Source: Pseudomonas atagonensis
Lineage (GTDB): Bacteria; Pseudomonadota; Gammaproteobacteria; Pseudomonadales; Pseudomonadaceae
Direction of reading: 5' to 3'
DNA length: 64,000 nucleotides
Assembly: GCF_011369485.1 (NCBI RefSeq)
Contig: NZ_VXCA01000004.1
Span: 186,001 to 250,000, forward strand
The notes below the pieces were generated by a model, which saw only the letters and a list, made by a program, of their open reading frames with translations, was not told where the DNA came from and did not search any database. The position numbers were made by a program, and so were the translations under genes. Positions 35,039 to 43,407 of this stretch are shown one piece after another. Position 1 is the stretch's first letter, and each line of letters begins with the position of its first letter.

Positions 35039-36060
35039 TTGACCAGCCATTCGTTCCACCGTGTCGCGATGGCCTGGCCGTTTTTGGCCCAGTACGCGAA
35101 ATCGAGAGTGATCTGATCCTTAGCGTAGGCAGTCGGCAGGTTCGGGGCCAGCGTCGAGTCCAGACGCTGCACACTGTCGACGTTGACCGGGGCGTAGGCG
35201 GTCAGGTTGGAGAAGTCGGCCTGGCCTTTGGCGCTGCTGGCGCTGGCCAGGAACTTCATCGCTGCGTCCTTGTTTTTCGAGCCTTTGGGGATGACCAGAA
35301 TATCGGCCATGACCAGGTTTTGCTTCCAGCTCACGCCAACCGGCGCGCCGTCTTCTTGCAGGGCATGAATACGACCGTTCCAGAACTGGCCCATGCTCGC
35401 TTCACCGGACGCCAGCAGTTGCTGCGACTGTGCGCCGCCGCCCCACCAGACGATGTCTTTCTTGATGGTGTCGAGTTTCTTGAAGGCGCGGTCCAGATCC
35501 AGCGGGTAGAGCTTATCGGCAGGCACGCCGTCGGCGAGCAGTGCCAGTTCGAGCACGCCCGGGCTTGGCCATTTGTACAGGGCGCGTTTGCCGGGGAAGG
35601 TCTTGGTGTCGAACAGCGCGCTCCAGTCCTGCGGTTTGTTGGCGCCGAGCTTGCCCTCGTTGTAGCCGAGGACGAAGGAGAAAAAGAACGAGCCGACGCC
35701 GTAATCGCTGACGAAACGCGGGTCGATCTTGTCGCGCTGGATCTGTTTGAAATCGAGGGGTTCGAGCAGGCCTTCAGCGGCGGCACGCAGGGCGAAGTCG
35801 GCTTCGACATCGACCACGTCCCATTGAACGTTGCCGCTTTCGACCATGGCTTTGAGTTTGCCGTAGTCGGTCGGGCCGTCCTGTACGACGGTGATGCCGC
35901 TGGCCTTGCTGAACGGATCGGCCCAGGCCTGTTTCTGCGCATCCTGGGTGCTTCCGCCCCAGCTGACGAAGTTCACGCTTTCGGCAGCCATTGCAGCCTG
36001 GCCGGTGACGCTGAGCAGTCCCGCAAGAAAGATCGCGGTTGCAGCTTTATTCAACACCAT
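35035..36060 (-). CDS. Polyamine-type ABC transporter substrate-binding protein (PotD family)
   Basis: A 341-residue periplasmic binding protein (PF13416 type). The signal peptide ends at QAAMA, and the mature part begins ESVNFVSWGGSTQDAQKQAW. The VSWGG opening differs from the YNWADY of true putrescine/spermidine proteins, as in members that bind other amines, opines or aromatic acids. It is the first gene of a four-gene operon. A near-perfect 25-bp GntR-type dyad lies about 100 bp upstream, linking this importer to the catabolic operon at 38-43 kb. Confidence 0.9.
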   Translation of the reverse strand: MVLNKAATAIFLAGLLSVTGQAAMAAESVNFVSWGGSTQDAQKQAWADPFSKASGITVVQDGPTDYGKLKAMVESGNVQWDVVDVEADFALRAAAEGLLEPLDFKQIQRDKIDPRFVSDYGVGSFFFSFVLGYNEGKLGANKPQDWSALFDTKTFPGKRALYKWPSPGVLELALLADGVPADKLYPLDLDRAFKKLDTIKKDIVWWGGGAQSQQLLASGEASMGQFWNGRIHALQEDGAPVGVSWKQNLVMADILVIPKGSKNKDAAMKFLASASSAKGQADFSNLTAYAPVNVDSVQRLDSTLAPNLPTAYAKDQITLDFAYWAKNGQAIATRWNEWLVK

Positions 36061-36155
36061 TTTTACGCCCTCATTGTTGTGTTTTTGAGCGGGCTTGCGT
36101 TGTTGCCCGCCTGACGGGAGCAGTAGCTGGACGGTTTTTCAGGTCGCCCGGTCTA

Positions 36156-36180
36156 TGGAATATCATATTATGGTATTCCA
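36156..36180. promoter_or_regulatory. Putative GntR operator, site B, upstream of ABC importer
   Basis: A 25-bp dyad: left half TGGAATATCATA (36156-36167), centre base, right half TATGGTATTCCA (36169-36180); 11 of 12 pairs match. On the minus strand it contains the shared 15-mer TGGAATACCATAATA exactly as in site A. It lies 96-120 bp before the binding-protein start. Confidence 0.78.
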
Positions 36181-36272
36181 AGCTTTGTGCAAGCACTTTG
36201 CCTTACCGGTTATCTGGCGAATCGGGTTTTTGAGGTGTTTGTTTTGAGAGATGTGGAAAATTTTAGATCCAG

Positions 36273-36428
36273 CCCCTCACCCCAGCCCTCTCCCAATGGG
36301 AGAGGGGAAAGGGAGCCGATCTCTATGCCGTTCAAAACCTGAGTTCGACTCGGGGTCTCAGGTCGATGTGTCGCTACTAAACAACGCGGTCGGCTCCCTC
36401 TCCCCCCGGGAGAGGGCTGGGGTGAGGG
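36273..36428. repeat. CCCTCACC inverted-repeat element, copy 2
   Basis: Same family as 31909-32085: ends CCCCTCACCCCAGCCCTCTC and complement, with inner TCAGGTCGATGTG. It ends 5 bp from the ribBA stop codon. With site B it accounts for most of the 373-bp gap between ribBA and the ABC operon. Confidence 0.75.
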
Positions 36429-36433
36429 CAGCT

Positions 36434-37543
36434 TTAATCGGTGAAGGGAATGCTCTCCACCACTTCCAGGTCATAGCCGGTCAGGCCGGCGTATTTCAAC
36501 GGCGGGCCGAGGTGGCGCAGTTTGCCAACGCCCAGGTTCTGCAGAATCTGCGCCCCGGTGCCGACCTCTGAATAAATCCGCGATTGCGAACGGCTGAACT
36601 GCCGTGGCGGTTGAGTCAGTTGCGGAATGCGCTCCAGCAACGCCTGTGACGACTCATGATTGGCCAGCACCACCACAACCCCATGCCCTTCGGTCGCGAC
36701 CCGTTGCAGCGCCGCCCACAACGTCCAGTTTGTCGGCCCGCTGTACTCGGCGCCGACCAGATCGCGCAGCGGATCGATCACGTGCACGCGCACCAGCGTC
36801 GGCTCTTCACGGCGCAATTCGCCCATGACCATCGCCATGTGCACGCCACCCTCGATGCGATCTTCGAAAGTGATCAAACGGAAGGTGCCATGCACCGTCG
36901 GCAACTCGCGTTCGCCGATACGCTCGATGGTGTGTTCGGTGCTCAAACGATAGTGAATGAGGTCAGCAATGGTGCCGATCTTGATCCCGTGCTTGCGCGC
37001 GAAGACTTCCAGATCAGGGCGCCGGGCCATGGTGCCGTCGTCGTTCATTACCTCGACGATCACCGAGGCGGGCGTGAAACCCGCCAGACGCGCAAGATCG
37101 CAACCAGCTTCGGTGTGACCGGCACGGGTCAGCACGCCCCCTTCCTTGGCGCGCAGCGGGAAGATATGTCCGGGCTGCACCAAATCTTCGGCGCGTGCGT
37201 TTGGCGCTACCGCTGCGGCAACGGTGCGGGCGCGGTCAGCAGCGGAAATGCCGGTGGTCACGCCAACGGCGGCTTCAATCGATACCGTGAACGCAGTGCT
37301 GAACACGCTGCCATTGCTTGGCACCATCTGCTCCAACCCCAGGCGCTGGCAATGATCGTCCGTCAGCGTCAGGCAGATCAGCCCCCGGGCCTCACGAGCC
37401 ATGAAGCTGATCGCCTCGGGCGTGCAACGGTCGGCGGCCAGCAGCAGGTCGCCTTCGTTTTCGCGGTCCTCGTCATCGACCAGCAGAACCATTTTGCCGA
37501 GGCGATAATCTTCGATGATTTCTTCGATGCTGTTGAAGGCCAT
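36434..37543 (-). CDS. ribBA: 3,4-dihydroxy-2-butanone 4-phosphate synthase with degenerate GTP cyclohydrolase II domain
   Basis: A 369-residue RibBA-type fusion. The N-terminal RibB domain (1-200) is intact: [20 protein letters not shown] and [17 protein letters not shown] hold the metal and catalytic residues for making dihydroxybutanone phosphate from ribulose 5-phosphate. The RibA-like half (205-369) lacks the zinc-binding Cys cluster (the GD.F.S.RCDC region is replaced by [16 protein letters not shown]), so it should not act as GTP cyclohydrolase II. Such degenerate fusions are known. Here the gene sits in a catabolic locus, divergent from DUF1330 across an operator, so it may boost flavin supply for a flavin-dependent step. 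Confidence 0.88.
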   Translation of the reverse strand: MAFNSIEEIIEDYRLGKMVLLVDDEDRENEGDLLLAADRCTPEAISFMAREARGLICLTLTDDHCQRLGLEQMVPSNGSVFSTAFTVSIEAAVGVTTGISAADRARTVAAAVAPNARAEDLVQPGHIFPLRAKEGGVLTRAGHTEAGCDLARLAGFTPASVIVEVMNDDGTMARRPDLEVFARKHGIKIGTIADLIHYRLSTEHTIERIGERELPTVHGTFRLITFEDRIEGGVHMAMVMGELRREEPTLVRVHVIDPLRDLVGAEYSGPTNWTLWAALQRVATEGHGVVVVLANHESSQALLERIPQLTQPPRQFSRSQSRIYSEVGTGAQILQNLGVGKLRHLGPPLKYAGLTGYDLEVVESIPFTD

Positions 37544-37574
37544 GCTGGACTCTCAGGGTTTGTTGGAAATATAT

Positions 37575-37589
37575 TGGTATACCATAATA
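37575..37589. promoter_or_regulatory. Putative GntR operator, site C, between ribBA and DUF1330
   Basis: The 15-mer TGGTATACCATAATA, containing the perfect palindrome TGGTATACCA (37575-37584). It lies 32 bp from the ribBA start and 23 bp from the DUF1330 start, in a position to control both divergent genes. GGTATACC cores are typical of operators for FCD-class GntR proteins such as UxuR/ExuR. Confidence 0.78.
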
Positions 37590-37611
37590 CAATTTAAACA
37601 AAGAGGTCACT

Positions 37612-37911
37612 ATGAAGGCTTACTGGATTGCCCACGTAGACATCACCGATGCCGACCACTACAGCCAATACACCCAGCGTGCGCCGGCGGCATTCGCCGC
37701 GTTCGGTGCAAAGTTCTTGGCGAGAGGCGGGCGCAGCGAGGCGATGGAAGGGCGCGAGACACCGCAACGCAGCGTGGTGATCGAGTTTGAAAGCTACGAA
37801 AACGCCGTGGCGTGCTACCACTCGGCGGCGTATCAGGAAGCGAAACGTTATCGCGAAGAATGGGCGCGGGCTGAAATCATCATCGTCGAAGGCATCGCCC
37901 CGATTTCATAA
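37612..37911 (+). CDS. DUF1330 family protein
   Basis: A 99-residue protein of the DUF1330 family (dimeric alpha+beta barrel fold), with the family opening MKAYWIAHVDITDADHYSQY and the SVVIEFESYENAVACYHS block. No enzyme activity is established for the family; the fold is shared with small oxygenases and isomerases. AAAGAGG precedes the start. It is under operator site C, divergent from ribBA, and so probably belongs to the same regulon as the operon at 38-43 kb. Confidence 0.88.
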   Translation: MKAYWIAHVDITDADHYSQYTQRAPAAFAAFGAKFLARGGRSEAMEGRETPQRSVVIEFESYENAVACYHSAAYQEAKRYREEWARAEIIIVEGIAPIS

Positions 37912-37926
37912 GCACCGCCTGACTCC

Positions 37927-38016
37927 TGTGGGAGAGGGCTTGCTCCCGAAAGCGGTGGGTCAGGTAAATCAATGTCGACTGACACACCTCATTCGGGAGC
38001 AAGCCCCCTCCCACAA
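37927..38016. repeat. REP pair, GTGGGAGAGGGCTTGCTCCCGAA variant
   Basis: Inverted arms TGTGGGAGAGGGCTTGCTCC and its complement around a short spacer, between the converging DUF1330 and Nudix genes. Confidence 0.85.
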
Positions 38017-38020
38017 GACA

Positions 38021-38584
38021 TCAGCGCATGAAGTGGATCTTGCCGCTGTCGTCATTGCCCATGTAGATCCCGTAAACCCCAGCCTGGCGTTCCTCGATGT
38101 AGCGTTCGAGGATTTGCCGGATCGCCGGGTAATAGATCTGCTCCCACGGGATGTCTTCAGGGGCGAAGAATTTGTAGTCCAGCGTTTCCGGCCCGTACTG
38201 CCCGGTGATCTCCAGCGCGAGGGCGCGGAAGATGATGTAGACCTCGCTGATCTTCGGCACGCTGAAGATCGAATACGGCGAGACGATTTCCGCGCGCACG
38301 CCGCTTTCTTCCCAGACTTCGCGCAGCGCCGCCTGCTCGGTGGTCTCGCCGCTTTCCATGAAGCCTGCGGGCAGGGTCCAGGTGCCGGGGCGGGGAGGGA
38401 TTGCCCGTTGGCACAAGAGGTATTTGCCATCCTGCTCGATGATGCAGCCGGCGATGATCTTCGGATTAACGTAATGGATGTAGCCGCAGCCGCGGCACAT
38501 CAGGCGCTCGTGCGTATCGCCCGGCGGCACCTGCTGACCGAGGTCAGGGCCACCGCATTTCGGGCAATAGCTCGGGCTGAACAT
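38021..38584 (-). CDS. Nudix hydrolase with zinc-ribbon N-terminus
   Basis: A 187-residue protein. Residues 7-33 hold a CxxC...CxxC zinc ribbon (Cys7, Cys10, Cys30, Cys33). The Nudix box spans 74-95 with Gly74, Glu80, Arg88, Glu89 and Glu92 in the canonical spacing. It hydrolyses a nucleoside-diphosphate-linked compound; ADP-ribose, NADH or FAD are candidates of the family. It is the last gene of the seven-gene operon, starting 1 bp after the GntR stop. Confidence 0.88.
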   Translation of the reverse strand: MFSPSYCPKCGGPDLGQQVPPGDTHERLMCRGCGYIHYVNPKIIAGCIIEQDGKYLLCQRAIPPRPGTWTLPAGFMESGETTEQAALREVWEESGVRAEIVSPYSIFSVPKISEVYIIFRALALEITGQYGPETLDYKFFAPEDIPWEQIYYPAIRQILERYIEERQAGVYGIYMGNDDSGKIHFMR

Positions 38585-38585
38585 A

Positions 38586-39350
38586 TCAGTGACCTATACG
38601 CGGTTCTTTCAGCGCGATGGGCAGGGTGATCGGCGGCGTGCTTTTGAGATCGGTGCCGGTCTCTTCCTGCTTGCGCTTGAGGTAATCGAGGGCCACGGCC
38701 GCGGCGGCACGCACGTGATCCACGCACGCCTGATGCGCCGCCAGCGGATCGCCGCTCTTGATCGCCTCGACCATTTTTTCCATCTCGTGGTTACTGGCGC
38801 CGCGACGGTTTTCCTGAGAAACCGAAGTCGCCCGCAGATAGCTGATACGTGCCTGCAACTGGCGCAGTTGAGTGGCGGCGACATGGTTGCCCGAACCTTC
38901 GAGCAGCACGTCGTAGAAACCCTGCACCGAGTCGATCACCTGTTGCAGTTCGCCGTCCTTGAGTGCCTTGCGGTTCTCGTCGAGGGCTTTCTCCAGGGCT
39001 TTGATGTCCTTGGCCTTGGCGCGCAGGGTGAACAACTGGACGATCAGGCCTTCCAGTACGCAACGCAGTTCATAGATGTCGACGGCATCGGCGAGGGTGA
39101 TGATCGCCACGCGGGGGCCCTTGGCATCGGCGAACTCGACCAGACCTTCGGATTCCAGGTGACGCAAGGCTTCGCGCACCGACGTGCGGCTGACGCCCAA
39201 GCGATCGCACAGATCGCGCTCGACCAGACGATCGCCCGGCATGAGCTGGAAATTCATGATCGCGCTACGCAGTTTATCCAGCACGATTTCGCGCAGGGTA
39301 ACGGGGTTGCGATTGACCTTGAAGCTGTCGTCGAGTGGCTGGCGTTTCAT
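38586..39350 (-). CDS. GntR-family (FCD domain) transcriptional regulator
   Basis: A 254-residue regulator. The winged helix (about 15-85) contains ERDLCDRLGVSRTSVREALR, the GntR signature. The FCD ligand domain follows (about 95-225), with metal/ligand-site acidic and histidine residues including ELRCVLEG, QGFYDVLL and HQACVDHV. It is encoded inside the operon it probably controls. Four copies of a TGG(A/T)ATACCATAATA motif at promoters in this window are the inferred targets; the assignment rests on motif type and location, not on data. The other FCD regulator in the window (47519-48238) sits in a different locus without this motif. Confidence 0.92.
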   Translation of the reverse strand: MKRQPLDDSFKVNRNPVTLREIVLDKLRSAIMNFQLMPGDRLVERDLCDRLGVSRTSVREALRHLESEGLVEFADAKGPRVAIITLADAVDIYELRCVLEGLIVQLFTLRAKAKDIKALEKALDENRKALKDGELQQVIDSVQGFYDVLLEGSGNHVAATQLRQLQARISYLRATSVSQENRRGASNHEMEKMVEAIKSGDPLAAHQACVDHVRAAAAVALDYLKRKQEETGTDLKSTPPITLPIALKEPRIGH

Positions 39351-39408
39351 GGGGTCCGCTCTTTACTGTGGCTGTCCATGCCAGACGGGCATTCAAACAG
39401 CCGAGGGG

Positions 39409-39798
39409 TTAACTGGAGGCCTCAGCGTCGGCTTCGGCGAAGGCTTCACGGGCGAGCCGGAAACTGTCCACGGCCGCCGGGACGCCGCAATAAATGCCGA
39501 CCTGAAGCAGAATTTCGCGTATTTGCTCACGACTCAGGCCGTTACGCAAGGCGCCGCGCACATGCAGCTTGAGTTCGTGCGGGCGGTTGAGCGCCGAGAT
39601 CATCGCCAGGTTGATCATGCTGCGCTCCTTGAGCGACAAGCCTTCGCGGCCCCAGACATGGCCCCAGCAGTATTCGGTAACCATTTCCTGCAGCGGACGG
39701 GTGAAGTCGTCGGCGTTGTCGATCGAGCGCTGCACATAGGCTTCGCCCAAGACCTGAGTGCGGATCTTCAGGCCTTTTTCATACTTCTCGTTACTCAT
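39409..39798 (-). CDS. Carboxymuconolactone decarboxylase-like protein
   Basis: A 129-residue protein close to gamma-carboxymuconolactone decarboxylase (PcaC): YCWGHVW, RSMINLAMISALNRPHELKLH and LLQVGIYCGVPAA are the family blocks. PcaC acts in protocatechuate breakdown; the other pca genes are absent here, so a related decarboxylation or isomerisation of another ring-cleavage product is more likely. GGAGG precedes the start at 39798. It follows the flavin reductase gene after a gap holding a REP pair, and precedes gntR by 58 bp. Confidence 0.88.
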   Translation of the reverse strand: MSNEKYEKGLKIRTQVLGEAYVQRSIDNADDFTRPLQEMVTEYCWGHVWGREGLSLKERSMINLAMISALNRPHELKLHVRGALRNGLSREQIREILLQVGIYCGVPAAVDSFRLAREAFAEADAEASS

Positions 39799-39823
39799 AA
39801 ATCCTCCAGTCACCACAAATCCC

Positions 39824-39915
39824 TTGTGGGAGCGGGCTTGCTCGCGAATGCGGTAGCTCATTCAGCATAGATGTCGACTGACACGACGCCTTCGCGAGCA
39901 AGCCCGCTCTCACAG
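39824..39915. repeat. REP pair inside the catabolic operon
   Basis: Arms TTGTGGGAGCGGGCTTGCTC and its complement fill the 136-bp gap between the flavin reductase and decarboxylase-like genes. In that place it may set the relative level of upstream and downstream cistrons. Confidence 0.85.
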
Positions 39916-39934
39916 TGGGATTTGTGTGAATCTT

Positions 39935-40420
39935 TCAGGCCAGTGTCGGCAACGGCCCGAGCTTGCCCTTGTGATAAATCATCGGCGTCACCGGTTGCGC
40001 CGGCAGGATCAGGTTCTTCACCGCGCCGACGATGATCGCGTGATCACCGCCGTCGTATTCGCGCCACAACTCGCACTCGATGATCGCCGTAGCGTTGGCC
40101 AGAATCGGGTTACCCAGTTCGCTCAAATGCCACTCGATGCCTTTGGCCTTGTCCTTGCCCTTACCGGCAAACGCATAGGCTTCAGCGGTCTGGTCGGCGG
40201 ACAGCAAATGAATCGCAAAGCGCTTGCTGTCACGCAGCACCGGGTAAGTGTCGGAAGCGTAGTTGGGGCAGAACAGCACCAGCGCCGGGTCAATCGACAG
40301 CGCACTGAAGGCGCTGGCGGTGATGCCGACGATGCCGCCATCCGGGTCAAGGGTGGTGACCACCGTGACCCCGGACGGAAACGAGCTCATCACGTCTTTG
40401 TAAATGCCGGGTTCGATCAT
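39935..40420 (-). CDS. Flavin reductase (RutF/HpaC-like)
   Basis: A 161-residue FMN-binding split-barrel protein. The family blocks are FPSGVTVVTTLDPDGGIVGI, TASAFSALSIDPALVLFCPN and FAIHLLSADQ. Such proteins use NAD(P)H to supply reduced FMN or FAD to a separate monooxygenase. No monooxygenase component is encoded in this window. AGGAG precedes the start, 12 bp after the aldehyde dehydrogenase stop. Confidence 0.9.
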   Translation of the reverse strand: MIEPGIYKDVMSSFPSGVTVVTTLDPDGGIVGITASAFSALSIDPALVLFCPNYASDTYPVLRDSKRFAIHLLSADQTAEAYAFAGKGKDKAKGIEWHLSELGNPILANATAIIECELWREYDGGDHAIIVGAVKNLILPAQPVTPMIYHKGKLGPLPTLA

Positions 40421-40432
40421 GTCAGAGGACTC

Positions 40433-41914
40433 CTAGCGCATCACAAACGGATCAGGCATCGGCGCCTGAGACAGGTTGATCCATACCGTTTTAAGTTCGG
40501 TGTAGGCCAGCACCGAATTGATGCCGCTTTCGCGTCCATAGCCACTGTTCTTGAAGCCGCCGATCGGCGCCATCGCCGACACCGCGCGGTAAGTGTTGAC
40601 CCAGATGATTCCCGAACGCACGTCCCGGGCCAGGCGATGGGCACGACCCAGATCGCGGGTCCAGATACCAGCCGCGAGGCCGAACTGCGAGTCGTTGGCG
40701 ATGGCCAGCGCTTCGGCTTCATCTTTAAAACGGATCACCGACGCCACCGGGCCGAAGACTTCTTCCTGCATGATCTTCATCGAGTTGCGGTCGCATTCGA
40801 ACAGCGTCGGCTCATAGAACCAGCCCTCGCCGAGATCCGCCGGACGCTTGCCGCCGGTACGCAAACGCGCGCCTTCAGCGATGGCATCCGCGACCAGACC
40901 TTCGACCACCGCCAGTTGCTGCGCGGTGGCCATCGGGCCCATTTCGCTGCTGTCTTCCTGCGGGTTGCCGATGCGAATGCGCTCCGCGCGTTCGACAAGT
41001 CGATTGACGAACTCGTCGTAGATTTCGTCCTGCACCAACAGGCGTGAGCCGGACACGCAGCTCTGACCCGATGCCGCGTAGATCCCGGCAATCGCGCCGT
41101 TGATCGCGCTGTCGAGATCGGCGTCGGCGAAAATGATGTTCGGCGACTTGCCGCCCAGTTCCAGCGACAGCTTGGCGAAGTTCTCGGCGCTGCTGCGCAC
41201 CACGTGCCGCGCCGTCGCGGCGCCGCCAGTGAAGGCGATCTTGCGGATCAGCGGATGGCGGGTGAGGGCGGCGCCGGTGCTCGGGCCGTAACCGGTGACG
41301 ACGTTGACCACCCCCGGCGGAATCCCGGCTTCGAGGGCCAGGCGCGCCAGTTCCAGAATGGTCGCCGAGGCGTGCTCGGACGGCTTGATCACAATCGTAT
41401 TGCCGGCGGCGAGGGCCGGCGCCAGTTTGATTGCGGTCAGGTACAGCGGGCTGTTCCACGGAATGATCGCGGCAACCACGCCCATGGCTTCGTGCACGGT
41501 GTAGGCAAACAGATCGGGTTTATCCAGCGGCAGGGTGCCACCTTCAAGCTTGTCGGCAAGGCCTGCGGTGTAGTGGAAAAACTCCGGCAAATAACCGACC
41601 TGACCCCGGGTTTCGCGGATCAGTTTGCCGTTGTCGCGGCTTTCCAGCTGCGCCAGTTGTTCCTTGTTTTCCGCGATCAAGTCACCGAGGCGGCGCAGCA
41701 GCTTGCCGCGCGCGGTGGCGGTCAAACCACGCCACGCCGGGCTGTCGAACGCGGTTTGTGCCGATTGCACGGCGCGTTCGACGTCAGCCTCATCAGCGTC
41801 GGGCAGTTCCGCCCAAGCCTGTGCGGAGGCCGGGTTGAGGCTTTCGAAGGTCTTGCCGGAGAGGGCGTCGACCCATTCTCCGCCGATGCACATCTGGAAG
41901 CGTGCGAGTGTCAT
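40433..41914 (-). CDS. NAD(P)-dependent aldehyde dehydrogenase
   Basis: A 493-residue ALDH. Catalytic residues are Asn154 (PWNSPLY), Glu252 (LELGGKSPN) and Cys286 (GQSCVSGS). It oxidises an aldehyde from the pathway to the acid; the closest-looking branches act on betaine, aminobutyraldehyde or aromatic aldehydes, but the substrate cannot be assigned. It overlaps the hydrolase gene by 4 bp. Confidence 0.92.
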   Translation of the reverse strand: MTLARFQMCIGGEWVDALSGKTFESLNPASAQAWAELPDADEADVERAVQSAQTAFDSPAWRGLTATARGKLLRRLGDLIAENKEQLAQLESRDNGKLIRETRGQVGYLPEFFHYTAGLADKLEGGTLPLDKPDLFAYTVHEAMGVVAAIIPWNSPLYLTAIKLAPALAAGNTIVIKPSEHASATILELARLALEAGIPPGVVNVVTGYGPSTGAALTRHPLIRKIAFTGGAATARHVVRSSAENFAKLSLELGGKSPNIIFADADLDSAINGAIAGIYAASGQSCVSGSRLLVQDEIYDEFVNRLVERAERIRIGNPQEDSSEMGPMATAQQLAVVEGLVADAIAEGARLRTGGKRPADLGEGWFYEPTLFECDRNSMKIMQEEVFGPVASVIRFKDEAEALAIANDSQFGLAAGIWTRDLGRAHRLARDVRSGIIWVNTYRAVSAMAPIGGFKNSGYGRESGINSVLAYTELKTVWINLSQAPMPDPFVMR

Positions 41915-42744
41915 GCAACGATCCCCTTTATATGGTTTTGTCGGGAGTGTGCGAATTCGAGAAATTCCAGCAGCGTCTGATTGACCAGACGCGGCGACTC
42001 TACGGGCATCATATGCCGTTGCTCGGGTAGCACGGCAACCTTCGCGCCGGGGATGCGCCGGGCCAGTTGCTCGGCCATTTCCGGGGTCGAACCCGGGTCG
42101 AGTTCACCGGTGGCAATCAGCGTCGGCGCCTGAATGCTGCCGAGGTCGTCGGCGCGGTACATGTCTTGCGTGGCGAACAGTTCGTAGGTGGTCAGATAGC
42201 CTTGCGGATCATTGCCGGCCAGGGTCTGCCGGATCGCGGCGATCTGCGCCGGGTTGGCCGCCTGATATTCACGGCTGAACCAGCGTGACAGCGCCGCTTC
42301 GGCGTTGGCGTCCGGGCCATGTTCGGCCGCTTGCGCGGTGCGAGCGATGACCCCGGCACGCTGTTCTTCGCTGCGGTTGAACACGCTGTTCAACACCACC
42401 AGGCTTTGCAGGCGCTGCGGGTAATGCAGGGCAAACGCCCGTGCGACCAGACCGCCCATGGAGAAACCGATCACCGCTGCCTGCGGCAGACTCAAGTGAT
42501 CGAGCAACTCCAGTAATTGATCGGCATACCCGAGCAGGTCGGTGCCGCTGGCTGGTCGCGGGCTGGCGCCATGGCCGAGCATGTCGTAGGCGATCACCCG
42601 GTATTGCGTGGCCAGGCCAACGATCTGGCCGCCCCACATTTCTTTGTTCAGGCCCACGCCGTGGATCAACACCACGGGCTGGCCTTGACCGGTCGCCAGG
42701 TAACTGGTGCCAGCCGGGGTGAGTTCAGCGGTGAGCCGAATCAT
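41911..42744 (-). CDS. Alpha/beta hydrolase (enol-lactonase/RutD-like)
   Basis: A 277-residue alpha/beta-fold hydrolase. Nucleophile Ser95 lies in GFSMGG, and Asp216 and His244 (EQRHMMP) complete the triad. The oxyanion segment is LIHGVGLNKEMW. It resembles 3-oxoadipate enol-lactonase (PcaD) and RutD. With the decarboxylase-like protein in the same operon it suggests processing of a ring-cleavage lactone or amide. AGGAGCG precedes the start at 42744. Confidence 0.9.
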   Translation of the reverse strand: MIRLTAELTPAGTSYLATGQGQPVVLIHGVGLNKEMWGGQIVGLATQYRVIAYDMLGHGASPRPASGTDLLGYADQLLELLDHLSLPQAAVIGFSMGGLVARAFALHYPQRLQSLVVLNSVFNRSEEQRAGVIARTAQAAEHGPDANAEAALSRWFSREYQAANPAQIAAIRQTLAGNDPQGYLTTYELFATQDMYRADDLGSIQAPTLIATGELDPGSTPEMAEQLARRIPGAKVAVLPEQRHMMPVESPRLVNQTLLEFLEFAHSRQNHIKGIVA

Positions 42745-42775
42745 GGAGCGCTCCTGCAATGCCTTTTTATTGTGA

Positions 42776-43366
42776 TTACTGGGCTTTTTCGGCGGCCAGT
42801 TCTTCCAGATCGATGTAGCGGTTGCCGATGCGCGGGTGCAAGCGACCACCGTCGGCGCAACCCAGCACCACGACGATTTCGTCGGCACGCGGCGCGTCTT
42901 CGATCTGCATTTCCAGGGTGATGTAGTGCGAGCGCAGGCCTTCGTCGTCCTTGTGCATCATCGGGATCTGAATCGAAGTGCCCGGGCCGCCGCGCTTGTT
43001 GGTGAAGCTCAGGTAACTCTTGGCCTTGACCGCTTCGCGATAGTGGTTGCCGAAGCGCAGGGTGTGGATCACCGCGGAAGCGTGTTCAATCTCGCCATCG
43101 GCGCCGACCACGGCGGCTTTGCCGTAGGCCTCGATCTTCTCGGCGCCGCCGATGATGCCGACCAGACGCTCGACCATCAGTGCGCCGAGGTCGGAGCAGT
43201 TGGCGCGGATCTGCGGTTTCAGGTCTTCAACGAAACCATTGCCCACCCATGGGTTTTTCATCACCACGGCGAGGCCGACCATGGTCACCGGCTTGTCGGT
43301 GGCCTTGCCGCCTTCGATGAAGGTCTCTTCGACATAGCTGACGATCTTGCGAATTTCGAAACTCAT
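42776..43366 (-). CDS. DUF1185 / amino acid synthesis family protein
   Basis: A 196-residue protein of the PF06684 family (annotated amino acid synthesis, DUF1185). Typical blocks are IRKIVSYVEETFIEGGKATD at the N-terminus, VMKNPWVGNGFVEDLKP, and HKDDEGLRSHYITLEMQIED with the acidic and His residues conserved in the family. No activity is established to my knowledge; the name amino acid synthesis is not supported by function. It is the first gene of the operon, 42 bp after operator site D, with GGAG before the start. Confidence 0.85.
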   Translation of the reverse strand: MSFEIRKIVSYVEETFIEGGKATDKPVTMVGLAVVMKNPWVGNGFVEDLKPQIRANCSDLGALMVERLVGIIGGAEKIEAYGKAAVVGADGEIEHASAVIHTLRFGNHYREAVKAKSYLSFTNKRGGPGTSIQIPMMHKDDEGLRSHYITLEMQIEDAPRADEIVVVLGCADGGRLHPRIGNRYIDLEELAAEKAQ

Positions 43367-43407
43367 GAGCTGCTCCGTAAGGGGATTGAGAGTGTCTGTG
43401 CGTCTGA

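Noticed and set aside
39409..42744. Rut pyrimidine degradation operon
   Set aside because: Flavin reductase and alpha/beta hydrolase resemble RutF and RutD, and an NCS1 permease exists, but RutA, RutB, RutC and RutE are absent and the remaining genes do not fit.
39409..42744. Protocatechuate (pca) branch
   Set aside because: Only PcaC-like and PcaD-like proteins are found; dioxygenase, cycloisomerase, thiolase and transferase genes are missing and ALDH/flavin reductase have no place in it.
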